Source: Mycobacterium decipiens (GTDB lineage Bacteria > Actinomycetota > Actinomycetes > Mycobacteriales > Mycobacteriaceae). From it: a stretch of 64,000 bases of DNA. The notes beneath the pieces were generated by a model, which was given only the letters and a program-made list of their open reading frames with translations, was not told where the DNA came from and searched no databases. A program made the position numbers and the translations under genes. Within the stretch, counting starts at the first letter, position 1. Each line of letters opens with the position of its first letter. The stretch spans positions 3,038,001 to 3,102,000 of the forward strand of contig NZ_OY970459.1 in assembly GCF_963853665.1 (NCBI RefSeq), written 5' to 3'. Positions 1 to 10,255 of the stretch are shown one piece after another.

Positions 1-10
1 CGCTGGCAGG

Positions 11-976
11 ATGGCCCGCATGTCCGCACCCCTGTTGCTGCTCGACGGCGCCAGCATGTGGTTCCGCTCCTTCTTCGGCGTGCCGTCGTCGATCACCGCT
101 CCCAACGGCCAGCCGGTCAACGCGGTTCGCGGATTCATCGACTCGGTGGCGGTGGTGGTCGCCCAGCAGCGGCCCAACCGGCTGGTGGTGTGCCTCGATC
201 TGGATTGGCGGCCCCAGTTCCGGGTGGACCTCATCCCGTCGTACAAAACGCACCGGGTGGCCGAACCGGAGCCAGCGGGTCAGCCCGACCTCGAAGTGGT
301 GCCCGACGAGCTGACCCCGCAGGTCGACATGATCATGGAACTGCTGGACGCCTTCGGGATCCCGACCGCAGGCGCCCCGGGTTTCGAGGCCGACGACGTG
401 CTGGGCACGCTGGCAGCGAGCGAACGCAGCGACCCGGTGGTCGTGGTCAGCGGCGACCGTGACCTGCTGCAAGTGGTCACCGACGATCCCGTCGCCGTTC
501 GCGTGCTCTATCTCGGCCGCGGGTTGGCGAAGGCCACCCTATTCGGACCCGCCGAGGTGGCCGAACGCTATGGGGTTCCGGTGGCTCGGGCCGGAGCCGC
601 CTATGCCGAACTCGCGCTGCTGCGCGGCGATCCTTCCGACGGCCTGCCGGGTGTGCCCGGCGTCGGCGAGAAGACGGCGGCCAGTTTGCTGGCCCAGCAC
701 GGCTCGCTGGATCAGATCGTGGCTGCCGCCCATGACCCCAAGTCCACGATGGCCAAGGGGCTGCGGACGAAACTGCTTGCCGCGGCGGACTATATCCAGG
801 CGGCAGGCCCTGTGGTGCGGGTAGCCACCGACGCACCGGTCACGCTGTCGACGCCCACCGATGCGCTGCCACTGGCGGCAGCCGATCCGAAGCGCACCGC
901 CGAACTTGCGACCCGATTCGGGGTCGGCTCGTCGATCGCGCGGCTACAGAAAACGCTCGACAGCCTGCCCGGGTGA
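11..976 (+). CDS. 5'-3' exonuclease (FEN/PolA N-domain type)
   Basis: Stand-alone 5'-3' exonuclease related to the N-terminal domain of DNA polymerase I; such proteins remove RNA primers and flaps in replication and repair. Visible metal-binding acidic clusters are LLLDG (Asp12), CLDLD (Asp63/65), FEADD (residues 125-129) and SGDRD (Asp149/151). A helix-3-turn-helix DNA clamp follows at about 206-226 ([18 protein letters not shown]). The frame is open to the window edge, so the true start may lie upstream; the M. tuberculosis homologue Rv2090 is, as I recall, longer. The ATG at 20 is another possible start. Family is certain, N-terminus is not. Confidence 0.9.
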   Translation: MARMSAPLLLLDGASMWFRSFFGVPSSITAPNGQPVNAVRGFIDSVAVVVAQQRPNRLVVCLDLDWRPQFRVDLIPSYKTHRVAEPEPAGQPDLEVVPDELTPQVDMIMELLDAFGIPTAGAPGFEADDVLGTLAASERSDPVVVVSGDRDLLQVVTDDPVAVRVLYLGRGLAKATLFGPAEVAERYGVPVARAGAAYAELALLRGDPSDGLPGVPGVGEKTAASLLAQHGSLDQIVAAAHDPKSTMAKGLRTKLLAAADYIQAAGPVVRVATDAPVTLSTPTDALPLAAADPKRTAELATRFGVGSSIARLQKTLDSLPG

Positions 977-980
977 ACAG

Positions 981-1709
981 CTATTGCGGTCGGCCGACCT
1001 CGTAGGTGCCCTTGTTGTCCTGGAAGGTCACCGTCACCCGCTTGGAGGCGCCGTCGATGCTCACCGTGCATTCGAAGGTGGCGCCCTTTTTGACGGTGGG
1101 GTCTGAGCCGTTGTTGCACTTGACGTCTTTGACGTTCTTGGCGCCGTAGCCGGTGGTCTCGTCGGTGAGAACCTGCTGCACACCGACCTGAGCCTTGGCG
1201 ACGTCCAGTTTGGTGGTGACGAAAAATCCGGGTGCCCAGAAACCGAGCACCAAGACGATGCCGATGAATAGCACGGCGATCACCCCGACCACGCCGCCGA
1301 TCACCGCCAGCGAACGCTTCGAACTCTGACTCGGCTGGTCATACGGACCGTATTGCCCGGGGTACTGGCCGGGCTGACCGTATTGAGCGGGCTGGCCGTA
1401 TTGGCCCGGCTGGCCGTACTGGCCCGGCTGCTGGTATTGGCCGTACTGACCGGGCGCACCGAACTGGGTGGCTTGTGAGCCGAAGTCGGACTGCCCATAG
1501 CCGGGCGTGGGTTGCGGGTATTGCTGGGGGTACGCCGGGTCAGCCGGCTGTTGGTACTGCGGTGTATACGCCGGGGCGTGCCACGTCGCATCCTGGGTCG
1601 GTTGCTGCTGCCAGGGAGATCCCGCCGCCACGGTTGGGTCCGAGGATTGATCGCCCTGGCCGGGCGGTGGCCACGGCTGCCTCGGGTCTGATCCCTGCGG
1701 TCCGCTCAT
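981..1709 (-). CDS. DUF4333 membrane protein with Pro/Gln/Tyr-rich tail
   Basis: 242 residues. The first 130 are low-complexity, rich in Pro, Gln, Gly and Tyr, with tandem GQYGQP-like repeats at about 86-120, and probably cytoplasmic. One membrane helix lies at about 133-157 and a C-terminal extracytoplasmic domain at about 165-242 matches the DUF4333 family (paired Cys in VKCNNG and FECTVS, suggesting a disulfide). It corresponds to Rv2091c by order and sequence. Its stop lies four bases after that of the convergent exonuclease gene. Function unknown; DUF4333 domains are common in actinobacterial envelope proteins. Confidence 0.85.
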   Translation of the reverse strand: MSGPQGSDPRQPWPPPGQGDQSSDPTVAAGSPWQQQPTQDATWHAPAYTPQYQQPADPAYPQQYPQPTPGYGQSDFGSQATQFGAPGQYGQYQQPGQYGQPGQYGQPAQYGQPGQYPGQYGPYDQPSQSSKRSLAVIGGVVGVIAVLFIGIVLVLGFWAPGFFVTTKLDVAKAQVGVQQVLTDETTGYGAKNVKDVKCNNGSDPTVKKGATFECTVSIDGASKRVTVTFQDNKGTYEVGRPQ

Positions 1710-1781
1710 CGTTTCTCCTCAGTCCGATTCTTTTCCTGGCCCTGAACTGGCCCCCGGATGTAACCGTAGCTGCGGCCCAGC

Positions 1782-4550
1782 CTACCCGGCGTCAACCGCG
1801 ACGACGCCGCGCCGAATGTCATTGATAGCGCGCTTGGCGGTGGCCCGCAGTTCGGGGTCGGGCGCAGCGTTGCGAACTTGGTCCAGCAGGTCGAGCACCT
1901 GGCGGCACCAGCGCACGAAATCCCCTGCCAGCAGTGTTGATTGGGAAGAGCCCGTCGCGTCGGCGGCGGCCAATGCCGCCGCCAGATCACCGGTTCGTGC
2001 CCAGCGGTAGATGACCCTGACGAAGCCGTCGTCAGGTTCGCGACTCGGGTTGATCCGGTGTGTCTGCTCGTCGGCGCGCAACGTCGCGGACAGCCTCGAC
2101 GTCTGGGTCAGCGCTTGGCGCAGTCCCGGTGTGGGCACGTCCGCACCGAATGGGGCACCGGGGCCGTCACCGCCGCGCGTCTCGTAGACCACCGCCGACA
2201 CCACAGCCGCCAGCTCGGCCGGTTTCAACCCCTCCCATGCACCCGTGCGCAGGCACTCGGCCACCAACAGGTCGCTTTCGCTGTAGATCCGCGCCAGTAG
2301 CCGACCGTGGTCGGTGACCTCGGGATCGGCGGCCGGGCCTCGGATGAACTCCCGCTCGGTGAGCAGCGCCACGATCCGGTCGAAGGTCCGGGCCAACGAG
2401 TTCGTGGCCGCGGCGACCTTTCTCTCCAATTGCGCGTTGTCGCGTTCGATGCGCAAATAGCGCTCGGCTTGACGGATCTGGGCTTCGAGCCCGGGCGCAT
2501 TGTGCGCTGGATGACGGCGCAGTTGTGCACGCAACGACTCCAGCTCCGGATCGTGAAACGCGCCCTCCTTACCGCCGTCGCCACGTCGTGTCGGAACGAC
2601 CAATCCCGCGGCGGCCGACCGCAACGCCGAGGCCAGATCGCGCCGGACCCGCGGTTGGCGGTGCTCGACCCGCTTGGGCAGCGTCATCGACCCCACCGGC
2701 GGCGTCGCCCCAGAGTAGTCGGCTGACGAGATCCGGCCCGCCCATCGATGTTCGGTCAGCACCAGCGGCCGCGGGTCCGAGCTATCGCGGGCCGATTCCA
2801 GGACCACGGCAAGGCCGCCGCGACGGCCGTGGGTGATGGTGATGATGTCGCCCCGGCGCAGCGCGGCCAGTGCATCGGTGGCCGCCTGGCGTCGCTGCAA
2901 CCGGGACGCGCGGGCCTGCGCACGCTCCAGGTCGGACACCTGTGCGCGCAGCCGGGCGTATTCGAGGATCGGCGCATCCGGTCCTCCCAGTTCGGCAGCG
3001 ATTTCGCCGAGCATCCCGTCGCCCCGCTCAATTCCGCGAACCAGTCCGACGACGGATCGGTCGGCCTGATATTGGGCGAACGACTGCTCGAGCAGCCGGT
3101 GCGCCTGTTCCGGACCCATCCGGTGCACCAGGTTGATGGTCATGTTGTACGACGGGGCAAATGAGCTGCGCAGGGGAAAAGTGCGGGTAGAGGCCAGGCC
3201 GGCCACCTCGGACGGTTCGACTTCTGGGTGCCAGATCACCACCGCGTGACCCTCGATGTCGATGCCGCGCCGCCCGGCCCGTCCGGTCAGCTGTGTGTAC
3301 TCCCCCGGCGTGAGCGGCACGTGCTGCTCGCCGTTGAACTTCACCAGCCGCTCCAGCACCACGGTGCGGGCCGGCATGTTGATGCCGAGCGCCAAGGTCT
3401 CGGTAGCGAATACCGCCTTGACCAGACCAGCGGTGAACAGCTCCTCGACGGTGTGCCGGAATGCCGGCAACATCCCGGCGTGGTGGGCGGCCAGACCTCG
3501 CAGCAGCCCCTCCCGCCAGTCGTAGTAGCCGAGTACCGCCAGGTCGGAGTCGGCCAGGTCACCACAGCGATGCTCGATCACCTCCGCGATCTGTGCACGC
3601 TCCTCCTCGCTGGTCAGCCGCAGCGGCGACCGCAGGCACTGGGTGACCGCCGCGTCACAACCGGCCCGGGAGAACACAAACGTGATCGCCGGCAACAACC
3701 CGGCGGAGTCCAGCGCGGCAATCACCTCCGGCCGAGCGGGCGGGCGGTAGAAGCGCGGTCGGCCCGACCGACCGGGACCTCCTCGTCCGGCCTGCCGCCG
3801 GGGCGCACGCCAGTCCGACATCCGGTCCGCCTCGCGGCGATGGGCGATGTGGCGCAGCAACTCGGGATTGACCTGCGCCTTGCTCGTGTTGGACGGGGGC
3901 CCACCGGCCTCGGTCCGGTAGTCGAACAGGTCGAACATGCGCTTGCCCACCAAAACGTGCTGCCACAGCGGCACCGGGCGGTGCTCGTCGACCACCACCG
4001 TGGTGTCGCCCCGCACGGTCTGGATCCAGCCGCCGAACTCTTCGGCGTTGCTCACCGTCGCCGACAGGCTGACCACCCGCACGTCATCAGGCAGATGCAG
4101 GATGACTTCCTCCCACACCGGGCCCCGCATCCGGTCGGCGAGGAAGTGCACCTCGTCCATCACTACATGCGAAAGGCCTTGTAGCGCAGGGGAATCCGCG
4201 TAGAGCATATTGCGCAGGACCTCGGTGGTCATTACCACCACGGGCGCATCGCCGTTGACCGACAGGTCGCCGGTCAACAGCCCGATCCGGTCGCGTCCGT
4301 AACGTGCCACGAGGTCGGTGTGTTTTTGGTTGCTCAGGGCTTTGAGCGGCGTGGTGTAGAAGCACTTGCCGCCGGCCGCCAGCGCCAGGTGCACCGCGAA
4401 CTCGCCGACCACTGTCTTGCCGGCGCCGGTCGGCGCGCAGACCAGCACACCGTGACCGCGTTCCAGCGCGCCACACGCCCGCTGCTGGAAGTCGTCGAGC
4501 GAGAACGGCAGTTCCGCGCTGAACCGGCCCAGCTCGGCGAGGTCGCTCAC
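1782..4550 (-). CDS. helY: ATP-dependent DEVH-box RNA/DNA helicase HelY
   Basis: Superfamily 2 helicase of the Ski2/Mtr4 type. Motif I is APTGAGKT near residue 40, motif II is MDEVH, motif III is SLSAT, and the C-terminal helicase motifs include FVFSRAGCD and QLTGRAGRRG. A long arch and C-terminal domain follows, so the full Ski2-like length is present. I chose the GTG at 4550 (922 residues) because the sequence from there (SDLAELGRFSAELPF) lines up with the remembered start of M. tuberculosis HelY. A GTG at 4616 would add 22 residues but has no clear ribosome site. Likely role is RNA unwinding and turnover; the substrate cannot be told from sequence. Confidence 0.92.
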   Translation of the reverse strand: MSDLAELGRFSAELPFSLDDFQQRACGALERGHGVLVCAPTGAGKTVVGEFAVHLALAAGGKCFYTTPLKALSNQKHTDLVARYGRDRIGLLTGDLSVNGDAPVVVMTTEVLRNMLYADSPALQGLSHVVMDEVHFLADRMRGPVWEEVILHLPDDVRVVSLSATVSNAEEFGGWIQTVRGDTTVVVDEHRPVPLWQHVLVGKRMFDLFDYRTEAGGPPSNTSKAQVNPELLRHIAHRREADRMSDWRAPRRQAGRGGPGRSGRPRFYRPPARPEVIAALDSAGLLPAITFVFSRAGCDAAVTQCLRSPLRLTSEEERAQIAEVIEHRCGDLADSDLAVLGYYDWREGLLRGLAAHHAGMLPAFRHTVEELFTAGLVKAVFATETLALGINMPARTVVLERLVKFNGEQHVPLTPGEYTQLTGRAGRRGIDIEGHAVVIWHPEVEPSEVAGLASTRTFPLRSSFAPSYNMTINLVHRMGPEQAHRLLEQSFAQYQADRSVVGLVRGIERGDGMLGEIAAELGGPDAPILEYARLRAQVSDLERAQARASRLQRRQAATDALAALRRGDIITITHGRRGGLAVVLESARDSSDPRPLVLTEHRWAGRISSADYSGATPPVGSMTLPKRVEHRQPRVRRDLASALRSAAAGLVVPTRRGDGGKEGAFHDPELESLRAQLRRHPAHNAPGLEAQIRQAERYLRIERDNAQLERKVAAATNSLARTFDRIVALLTEREFIRGPAADPEVTDHGRLLARIYSESDLLVAECLRTGAWEGLKPAELAAVVSAVVYETRGGDGPGAPFGADVPTPGLRQALTQTSRLSATLRADEQTHRINPSREPDDGFVRVIYRWARTGDLAAALAAADATGSSQSTLLAGDFVRWCRQVLDLLDQVRNAAPDPELRATAKRAINDIRRGVVAVDAG

Positions 4551-4646
4551 GACATCGCCCCGTTGGGCGAAGGCGCGCAGTTGTACGTCAAAATCGGCGT
4601 GTCGGCGTGCAGACACGCGCGCTCGCGACGGGGGCTATGTGGACCC

Positions 4647-5606
<960 letters not shown>

Positions 5607-5621
5607 TCAGCGACGCCCGGG

Positions 5622-5873
5622 CTACGCCGGCCGCGCCTCGGTGCTGTCTTGACCAGAAGCTGCTGAGGGGTCGACACGCTGTGATTGCACCGGTGTGGGT
5701 GTCTCGATGGATGTTTCGGCCTTGTTCTCGTTCTGCAGTTCACGGACCTCGGACTTAAAGATGCGCAGCGACTTGCCCAGCGAGCGCGCCGCATCGGGGA
5801 GCTTCTTGGCACCGAACAACACGACCACCACGACAGCGAGGATCGCCCAATGCCACGGACTAAGACTGCCCAC
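5622..5873 (-). CDS. tatA: Sec-independent translocase subunit TatA
   Basis: 83 residues with the standard TatA plan: a short membrane helix at about 8-22 (WAILAVVVVVLFGAKKLP), the FGAKKLP hinge, an amphipathic helix (LGKSLRIFKSEVREL) and a polar acidic tail. Many copies assemble with TatC to form the translocation pore. It is the first gene of tatA-tatC, about 90 bp downstream of pafC, so it may be part of the pafBC transcript. Confidence 0.96.
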   Translation of the reverse strand: MGSLSPWHWAILAVVVVVLFGAKKLPDAARSLGKSLRIFKSEVRELQNENKAETSIETPTPVQSQRVDPSAASGQDSTEARPA

Positions 5874-5963
5874 TTTGATTACCTCCAGACGTCCACCCGA
5901 TGTTACCGCAGCAGCGCCCAGCGCCGGTGCGTCCGCGCCGCTGTGTGGTGCCCCTCAGCGGCA

Positions 5964-6932
5964 CTAGTCCTTGACCGCGGCCTGGTATGCCTGAAGGGCG
6001 GCCGCAGCGCCCACCCGCACTCGCTGGGCAAGCGACTCCGGCGCCAGGACCCGCACCGCCGACCCGAAGCCCAGCAACAGGCGCGTCATCCAGTCCTCAG
6101 AGGCGTAGGTCATCGTCACCTCACAGGAGCGGTCCGGCAGCTCTCGCACCTCCCGAATCGGGTAGTACTCCAATATCCACGACGCCGACGGTGCCACCCG
6201 TAACGTCGCCGACGGCAGCGATGGGTCGCCGTCGAACAGCGACGTGTCCGGTGGCGCCTGCACCGCCGGTTTCGGTGGCATCGCGGGTTCGCCCAGCTCG
6301 GTGGCGTCGACAATCCGGTCAAAACGGAACAGCCGGACCCCTTCGGCCTCGCGTGACCAGGCCTCCAGGTAGCTGTGGCCGCCGATCAACAGCACCCGGA
6401 TGGGGTCTACGGTCCGAGTGGTCAGCGTGTCGTGCGACGCGGAGTAGTAGTCGATGGTCAGCGCGCGCTTGTCACGCACCGCCGCGCGCACCGTGGCCGC
6501 AGCCCGGCTCTCGACGGGAGCGGGCTCGTCGACGGCCGTCACCGTGCTGTCATGCCCAACGGTGCCGGCCGCGGCCGCGATCTTGGCGATCGCGCTACGC
6601 GCCGCTTGCGGATCGACCACACCCGGAATGTCGGCGAGCGCCCGCAGCGCCACCAGCAATCCGGTGGCCTCTGGTGACGTGAGCTTCAGCGGCCGGTCGA
6701 TGCCCGCCGAGAACGTCACCTCGATGGTGTCACCCGAGAACTCGAAATCGATGAGGTCACCCGGGTAGTAGCCAGGAAGACCGCACATCCACAGCTGGTT
6801 GAGGTCCTCCTCCAGCTGCTTGGCGGTCACTCCGAGTTCGGCGGCGGCCTCGGCGCGCGTGATCCGCGGGTTGGCCTGGAAGTAGGGCACCATATTGAGC
6901 AGCCGCGCCAGGCGGGTGGACACCGGTGTCAT
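5964..6932 (-). CDS. pafC: WYL-domain transcriptional regulator PafC
   Basis: Partner of PafB in the heteromeric activator of the LexA-independent mycobacterial DNA damage response. An N-terminal winged helix-turn-helix (about 8-60, with ITRAEAAAELGVTAKQLEEDL) is followed by a WYL-type ligand domain in the middle (about 145-225, ending LEAWSREAEGVRLFRFDRI) and a WCX C-terminal extension. It overlaps pafB by four bases (ATGA), indicating translational coupling. Despite its name it is not needed for pupylation; the name comes from its operon with pafA. Sequence looks intact. Confidence 0.95.
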   Translation of the reverse strand: MTPVSTRLARLLNMVPYFQANPRITRAEAAAELGVTAKQLEEDLNQLWMCGLPGYYPGDLIDFEFSGDTIEVTFSAGIDRPLKLTSPEATGLLVALRALADIPGVVDPQAARSAIAKIAAAAGTVGHDSTVTAVDEPAPVESRAAATVRAAVRDKRALTIDYYSASHDTLTTRTVDPIRVLLIGGHSYLEAWSREAEGVRLFRFDRIVDATELGEPAMPPKPAVQAPPDTSLFDGDPSLPSATLRVAPSASWILEYYPIREVRELPDRSCEVTMTYASEDWMTRLLLGFGSAVRVLAPESLAQRVRVGAAAALQAYQAAVKD

Positions 6933-7918
6933 TCTGGTGCTCCGGCCGCGGCGCGCAACCGGGTCAGCACATCGTCGCGCAGCGACGGCGGCTGCAGCAC
7001 GATCGCGTCGGCCCCATAGCCGCTGATCTCACGCGCCAGCCCGTCGCTGGATCGGATGTCGAGCTCGATCACCTCGCCATCGCGGCCGGCAAGTTGCCGC
7101 CGCCCCACCGACCGTCCGGCGCGTCGCAACGCTGTGGCCCGACCGTCGGCCACCCAAACCGTGGCCTGCACACCGGTCGGTGTCTCCGTCACCATCTGCG
7201 CGACGATGCTTCGCAAGTCCACGCCATCGGGCACGGTGGTCGCGCCGGCCGGCTCGATCGGCGTCACCGCCGCCCCAATCCGTGACAGCCGGAACACGCG
7301 GGTTGCGCCGCGGTCGCGGTCGTGGCCGACGAGATACCAGCGGCCCTTCTCGGTGACTAAGCCCCACGGTTCGACGGTCCGGATGGTGAACGGCTCGGCG
7401 CGCGACGATCGATGCGGGAATTGCACTGCCTGCCGGGAGTCGATGGCCGACAACAGGATTCCGAGAACGTCCTCAGACCCCCATAGACCCGGGACGGCGG
7501 CAGCGGAGGCGATGGCCACCGGGGCGTCGGGATCGACGTCCACCCCGGCGGCCCGCAGCTTGAGCAACGCGCCCTGCGTCGCGGTGATCAACTCCGGCGA
7601 CTCCCACAGCTGGGTCGCGACGGCCACCGCGGCCGCCTCGTCCGGAGTCAGCTCAACGGGAGGCAGTGCGTAGGCGTCGCGGTTGATGCGGTAACCCTCG
7701 GTGGGGTCCAGCGCCGACACCCTGCCAACCTCTAGCGGAACGCCGAGGTCACGCAACTCATTCTTGTCGCGCTCAAACATCCGGGAGAACGCTTCAGCGG
7801 TCGGGCTGTCCGAATAGCCCGCCACGGTGGACCTGATCTTTTCTGCGGTGATGTAGCCACGGGTGGACAGCAGGGCGATGACGAGATTGACCAGCCGTTC
7901 GACTTTCGAGGTCGCCAT
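6929..7918 (-). CDS. pafB: WYL-domain transcriptional regulator PafB
   Basis: 329 residues. An N-terminal winged helix (about 5-60), a WYL domain with the literal WYL triplet at 194-196 (EKGRWYLVGHDRDRG), and a C-terminal WCX extension. Works with PafC to activate DNA repair genes; WYL domains are thought to sense single-stranded nucleic acid. It lies ten bases downstream of the deleted pafA copy, so the usual pafA-pafB-pafC order is kept in position although pafA here is not functional. Expression may depend on the promoter kept ahead of that copy. Confidence 0.95.
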   Translation of the reverse strand: MATSKVERLVNLVIALLSTRGYITAEKIRSTVAGYSDSPTAEAFSRMFERDKNELRDLGVPLEVGRVSALDPTEGYRINRDAYALPPVELTPDEAAAVAVATQLWESPELITATQGALLKLRAAGVDVDPDAPVAIASAAAVPGLWGSEDVLGILLSAIDSRQAVQFPHRSSRAEPFTIRTVEPWGLVTEKGRWYLVGHDRDRGATRVFRLSRIGAAVTPIEPAGATTVPDGVDLRSIVAQMVTETPTGVQATVWVADGRATALRRAGRSVGRRQLAGRDGEVIELDIRSSDGLAREISGYGADAIVLQPPSLRDDVLTRLRAAAGAPE

Positions 7919-7928
7919 TAGTCGGGCT

Positions 7929-8318
7929 CTACATGCTCACGATCGGTCGTTTAACCCGCTCGTCGACCGCCCGGAACGGGTCTTTGCACAGCACGGTGCC
8001 CTGCACCTGGTCCTCGAGTTTGAGAGGCACCCAGTCGACGGTGAAATCACGCCCCGCTTCCTGCGCGGCGCTGATGAACTCACGACACAGGCTGGCGCGC
8101 GTGGTCTGCGGCGGCTGGTCCACGGCCGCCGCGACGAGCAGGTCTTCGAGCACCCATTCACTGGCCCGATCGGGGGTGACCAGCTGCACCAGGCTGTCGC
8201 ATTCGACGGTGGTGTACTCGCGATGGCTACCCACCTCGTCCAGGGACAGGCGACGATTGCCGTGGAAGGTGCAGGTGACACCGAACTCGGTTTCGATGCC
8301 CATGATTCGTCGCCGCAC
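7929..8318 (-). pseudogene. pafA: pafA copy 1, internally deleted (two in-frame deletions)
   Basis: 129-codon remnant of the 452-residue Pup ligase, sitting where pafA belongs, directly before pafB. It keeps the first ~29 residues (GIETEFG ATP-site motif), then jumps to residue ~59, keeps 59-91, then jumps to about 386 and keeps the last ~64 residues. The first deletion removes the segment holding Asp57, the catalytic base; the second removes about 294 residues, most of the ATP-grasp-like core. Both preserve frame, so a short protein could still be made. Substitutions against copy 2 (for example RGEF to CREF and RLIASM to RPIVSM) suggest drift. The GTG start matches the normal pafA start. Confidence 0.85.
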
Positions 8319-8547
8319 GAGTTCGAGCGTACTTGTTGTCCAACCGCGACGGTGCGCAAGCCACGCCCTACGCATGCGGTTGTCGAAATGAGCCCCCAAA
8401 CCGGGGTGGCCGCGGTGTCGCAGCCGACGCTCAACCACCGCCTACCCGTGTTCGCTAAACGTGATTTCCCGCAAGACCTTTCGACCGCACGCACGACTCA
8501 CCCCCGACTGGGTGCGGCTAGCCTGGCGCGCTACGACGTGAGTAGAC

Positions 8548-8585
8548 GACCTTTCCGGCCCCGACGCACCGGGGCCGGAAAGGTC
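8548..8585. terminator. 15-bp perfect hairpin, probable bidirectional terminator
   Basis: Left arm 8548-8562 and right arm 8571-8585 are perfect reverse complements (15 bp, GC-rich) around an 8-nt loop. It sits 33 bp past the stop of the leftward acidic repeat gene and before the pafA remnant. No U-tract follows on either side, as is common for mycobacterial terminators. Termination is inferred from structure and position. Confidence 0.6.
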
Positions 8586-8617
8586 CAATTTCACCCTTAC
8601 TGCGACGGTCCCCAGCC

Positions 8618-9283
8618 CTAGTCGCTGTCCTCGTTCAGGTTGACCTCGTTCTGGTCGCTTATGCTGTTCAAGTCCGAGTAGCCGCTTAGGCTTTCGCTAT
8701 CCGAGTCCTGATAGTTGTCACCGTCGGCCGCCGGCACTACATCCACGGGCTGCACTGGATCCACGATCAGGCCGGAGATGCTGTTCAAGTCGGAGTTGTC
8801 GCTTAGGCTTTCGCTATCCGAGTCCTGATAGTTGTCACCGTCGGCCGCCGGCACTACATCCACGGGCTGCACTGGATCCACGATCAGGCCGGAGATGCTG
8901 TTCAAGTCGGAGTACTCGCTGTTGTCGCTATCCGAGTCAGAATGCTCCGCTGCATCCACCTGGATGGGCACCGGCAAATACTCGTCCTCATCGTCAGAAT
9001 ACCCATCATCAGAATACTCATCGTCAGAATACCCATCATCAGAATACTCATCGTCAGAATACTCATCGTCAGAATACTCATCGTCAGAATACTCATCCGT
9101 TCCCAACACAATTGGCAAACCGTTCTGATCGACCCCGATAACAATTCCTGGGCCCTCGTTTGGATCAGGCGTGGTGGCAGCGGCAGCGATTGGGGCAAAT
9201 GCCACGAGGGGCAGTGCGATCAGCGCGCCGGCTACGGAGGCCCGAGTGAGATTGCTCGGCCGGGCAGTTTTGGAGCGAAACAC
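8618..9283 (-). CDS. secreted acidic Ser-Asp-rich repeat protein, unknown function
   Basis: I do not recognise a named family. The product (221 residues from the GTG at 9283) has a signal peptide: basic FRSKTARPSNLTR, hydrophobic VAGALIALPLVAFAPI, and a likely cut after AAA near residue 37. The mature part is very acidic. It has seven tandem [E/G]YSDD pentapeptides, then SD-rich stretches, then two nearly identical 39-residue repeats (DLNSISGLIVDPVQPVDVV...). No Cys, no membrane anchor, no sorting signal. The start is set by AGAAAGGA about six bases ahead of GTG; a GTG at 9313 has no ribosome site. Composition suggests a disordered, possibly Ca-binding or surface-exposed protein; that is inference. 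It lies inside the island between the two pafA copies. Confidence 0.75.
   Translation of the reverse strand: MFRSKTARPSNLTRASVAGALIALPLVAFAPIAAAATTPDPNEGPGIVIGVDQNGLPIVLGTDEYSDDEYSDDEYSDDEYSDDGYSDDEYSDDGYSDDEDEYLPVPIQVDAAEHSDSDSDNSEYSDLNSISGLIVDPVQPVDVVPAADGDNYQDSDSESLSDNSDLNSISGLIVDPVQPVDVVPAADGDNYQDSDSESLSGYSDLNSISDQNEVNLNEDSD
8683..8916 (-). repeat. 117-bp direct repeat, two copies, within acidic repeat gene
   Basis: Two near-identical 117-bp units (8683-8799 and 8800-8916) encode the 39-residue repeats. The near-identity at DNA level points to recent duplication or gene conversion. Confidence 0.85.
8989..9093 (-). repeat. 15-bp tandem repeat, seven units
   Basis: Seven 15-bp units (catcrtcagaataYc on the plus strand) encode the [E/G]YSDD pentapeptides. 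Units alternate between two variants, so copy number may vary between strains by slippage. Confidence 0.9.
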
Positions 9284-9500
9284 AACATTCCTTTCTGTCG
9301 AACGGCGAGCCACAAACTGGCAACTCGCCCCTAAAATCGGCGATCAGACTGGTCAATCTGGTCCCGAAAACCATTGCTAAACTGCAGGTCCAAAGTGGAT
9401 ATTTGCACCCTTCAGAAAACCGAATAGCGATTGCAGAGGTCGGCGTGCCGAGCGCCGATAGCGCCGCATTTATGGACCTAGAGAGCCCGTAGCCAATGCG

Positions 9501-9530
9501 GACCGGTACACCACTGACCGGTACACCACT
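9501..9530. repeat. tandem duplication of gaccggtacaccact
   Basis: Two perfect adjacent copies (9501-9515, 9516-9530), between the acidic repeat gene and the IS remnants. No function visible. Confidence 0.8.
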
Positions 9531-9682
9531 GGGTGGTTCGTTACTTTAGGGTGCTACCGCCTTGTGCCGGGAGCCTGAAATCGACTACCAAGTAAGGTAG
9601 GCGACCGCGTGTCGACGTTGACAGTTTGCACAAAATCCCTTCCACTGAAGCTCGCGCCGAACCCTGACCACGGAGAACCCAA

Positions 9683-9702
9683 TATTAGACGTCTGTCTAA
9701 TA
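9683..9702. promoter_or_regulatory. palindrome TATTAGAC-GTCT-GTCTAATA, TetR-operator-like
   Basis: Perfect 8-bp arms around a 4-bp centre. Size and AT-rich ends resemble operators of TetR-family repressors, but no regulator or controlled gene is adjacent. It may be a relic from DNA lost around the IS elements. Confidence 0.4.
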
Positions 9703-9954
9703 CATCTCCAAACTTAGGGCGGGGCAAGTGATTAACCCCACAGGTGCCGTGTCGGGACGGTGGTTCGTAGGCGTGTGGATGAACGAAAGTGTTAGGCCTG
9801 CCGAACCGCGCGGCGCGGTACCGCAGCCCGGCGATGGATCACATCGGCCACCTGCCCTCGCCGCCGAGCGGGGTCCCCACGTTTGATTGGGTTCCGTTGT
9901 CGGCCATCGTTGTTCGGACAGGAAGAACCAGCAACAACATTTCATCGAACAATC

Positions 9955-10093
9955 CGGCGGCATGATCTGGAACAAGTCAGCCGCAAGCTTGTCAAGGGCA
10001 ACAGCCTCTTCGCGTCCGGCCAGGAGCTCCACGCGGTGTGCCGGCACCTCGAGACTGCTGACTCGACGCGGCATCGCTCCACGAGGAACTCAT
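9955..10093 (+). mobile_element. IS3-family OrfA remnant
   Basis: A stretch reading HDLEQVSRKLVKG...GQELHAVCRHLETADST matches the helix-turn-helix of IS3-family OrfA proteins, where the sequence is typically ..EQVVRKLREADRLLAEGQELAEVCRHLEISEST. The Trp and Tyr usually following (YHRWRNQYGG) have become RHRSTRNS, and no OrfB follows, so it is a decayed fragment. Confidence 0.55.
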
Positions 10094-10255
10094 CCCAACC
10101 AAGTTCGCTCTACCGGGACCACCACCCCACCACCCCAGGCCGCAGAACGAGTGGACCACCAACGGGGCTCTTCGACCAGCCGATCTTGTTCCACCACAAC
10201 CACAATGCGTTCCCATAGGGAATATCCCTCGGCAAGGTAGTCACGCGCTCCTTAA

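Larger units (their letters stand above)
9284..9954. other. intergenic region, no gene supported
   Basis: Upstream region of the acidic repeat gene up to the IS3 remnant. Holds a 15-bp tandem duplication (9501-9530) and a 20-bp palindrome (9683-9702). The short reading frames here show no recognisable protein. Confidence 0.6.

Noticed and set aside
3228..4184. 318-residue plus-strand ORF
   Set aside because: Antisense shadow of helY; no family resemblance.
9697..10074. 125-residue minus-strand ORF
   Set aside because: Lies opposite the IS3 remnant; composition and content show no protein family.
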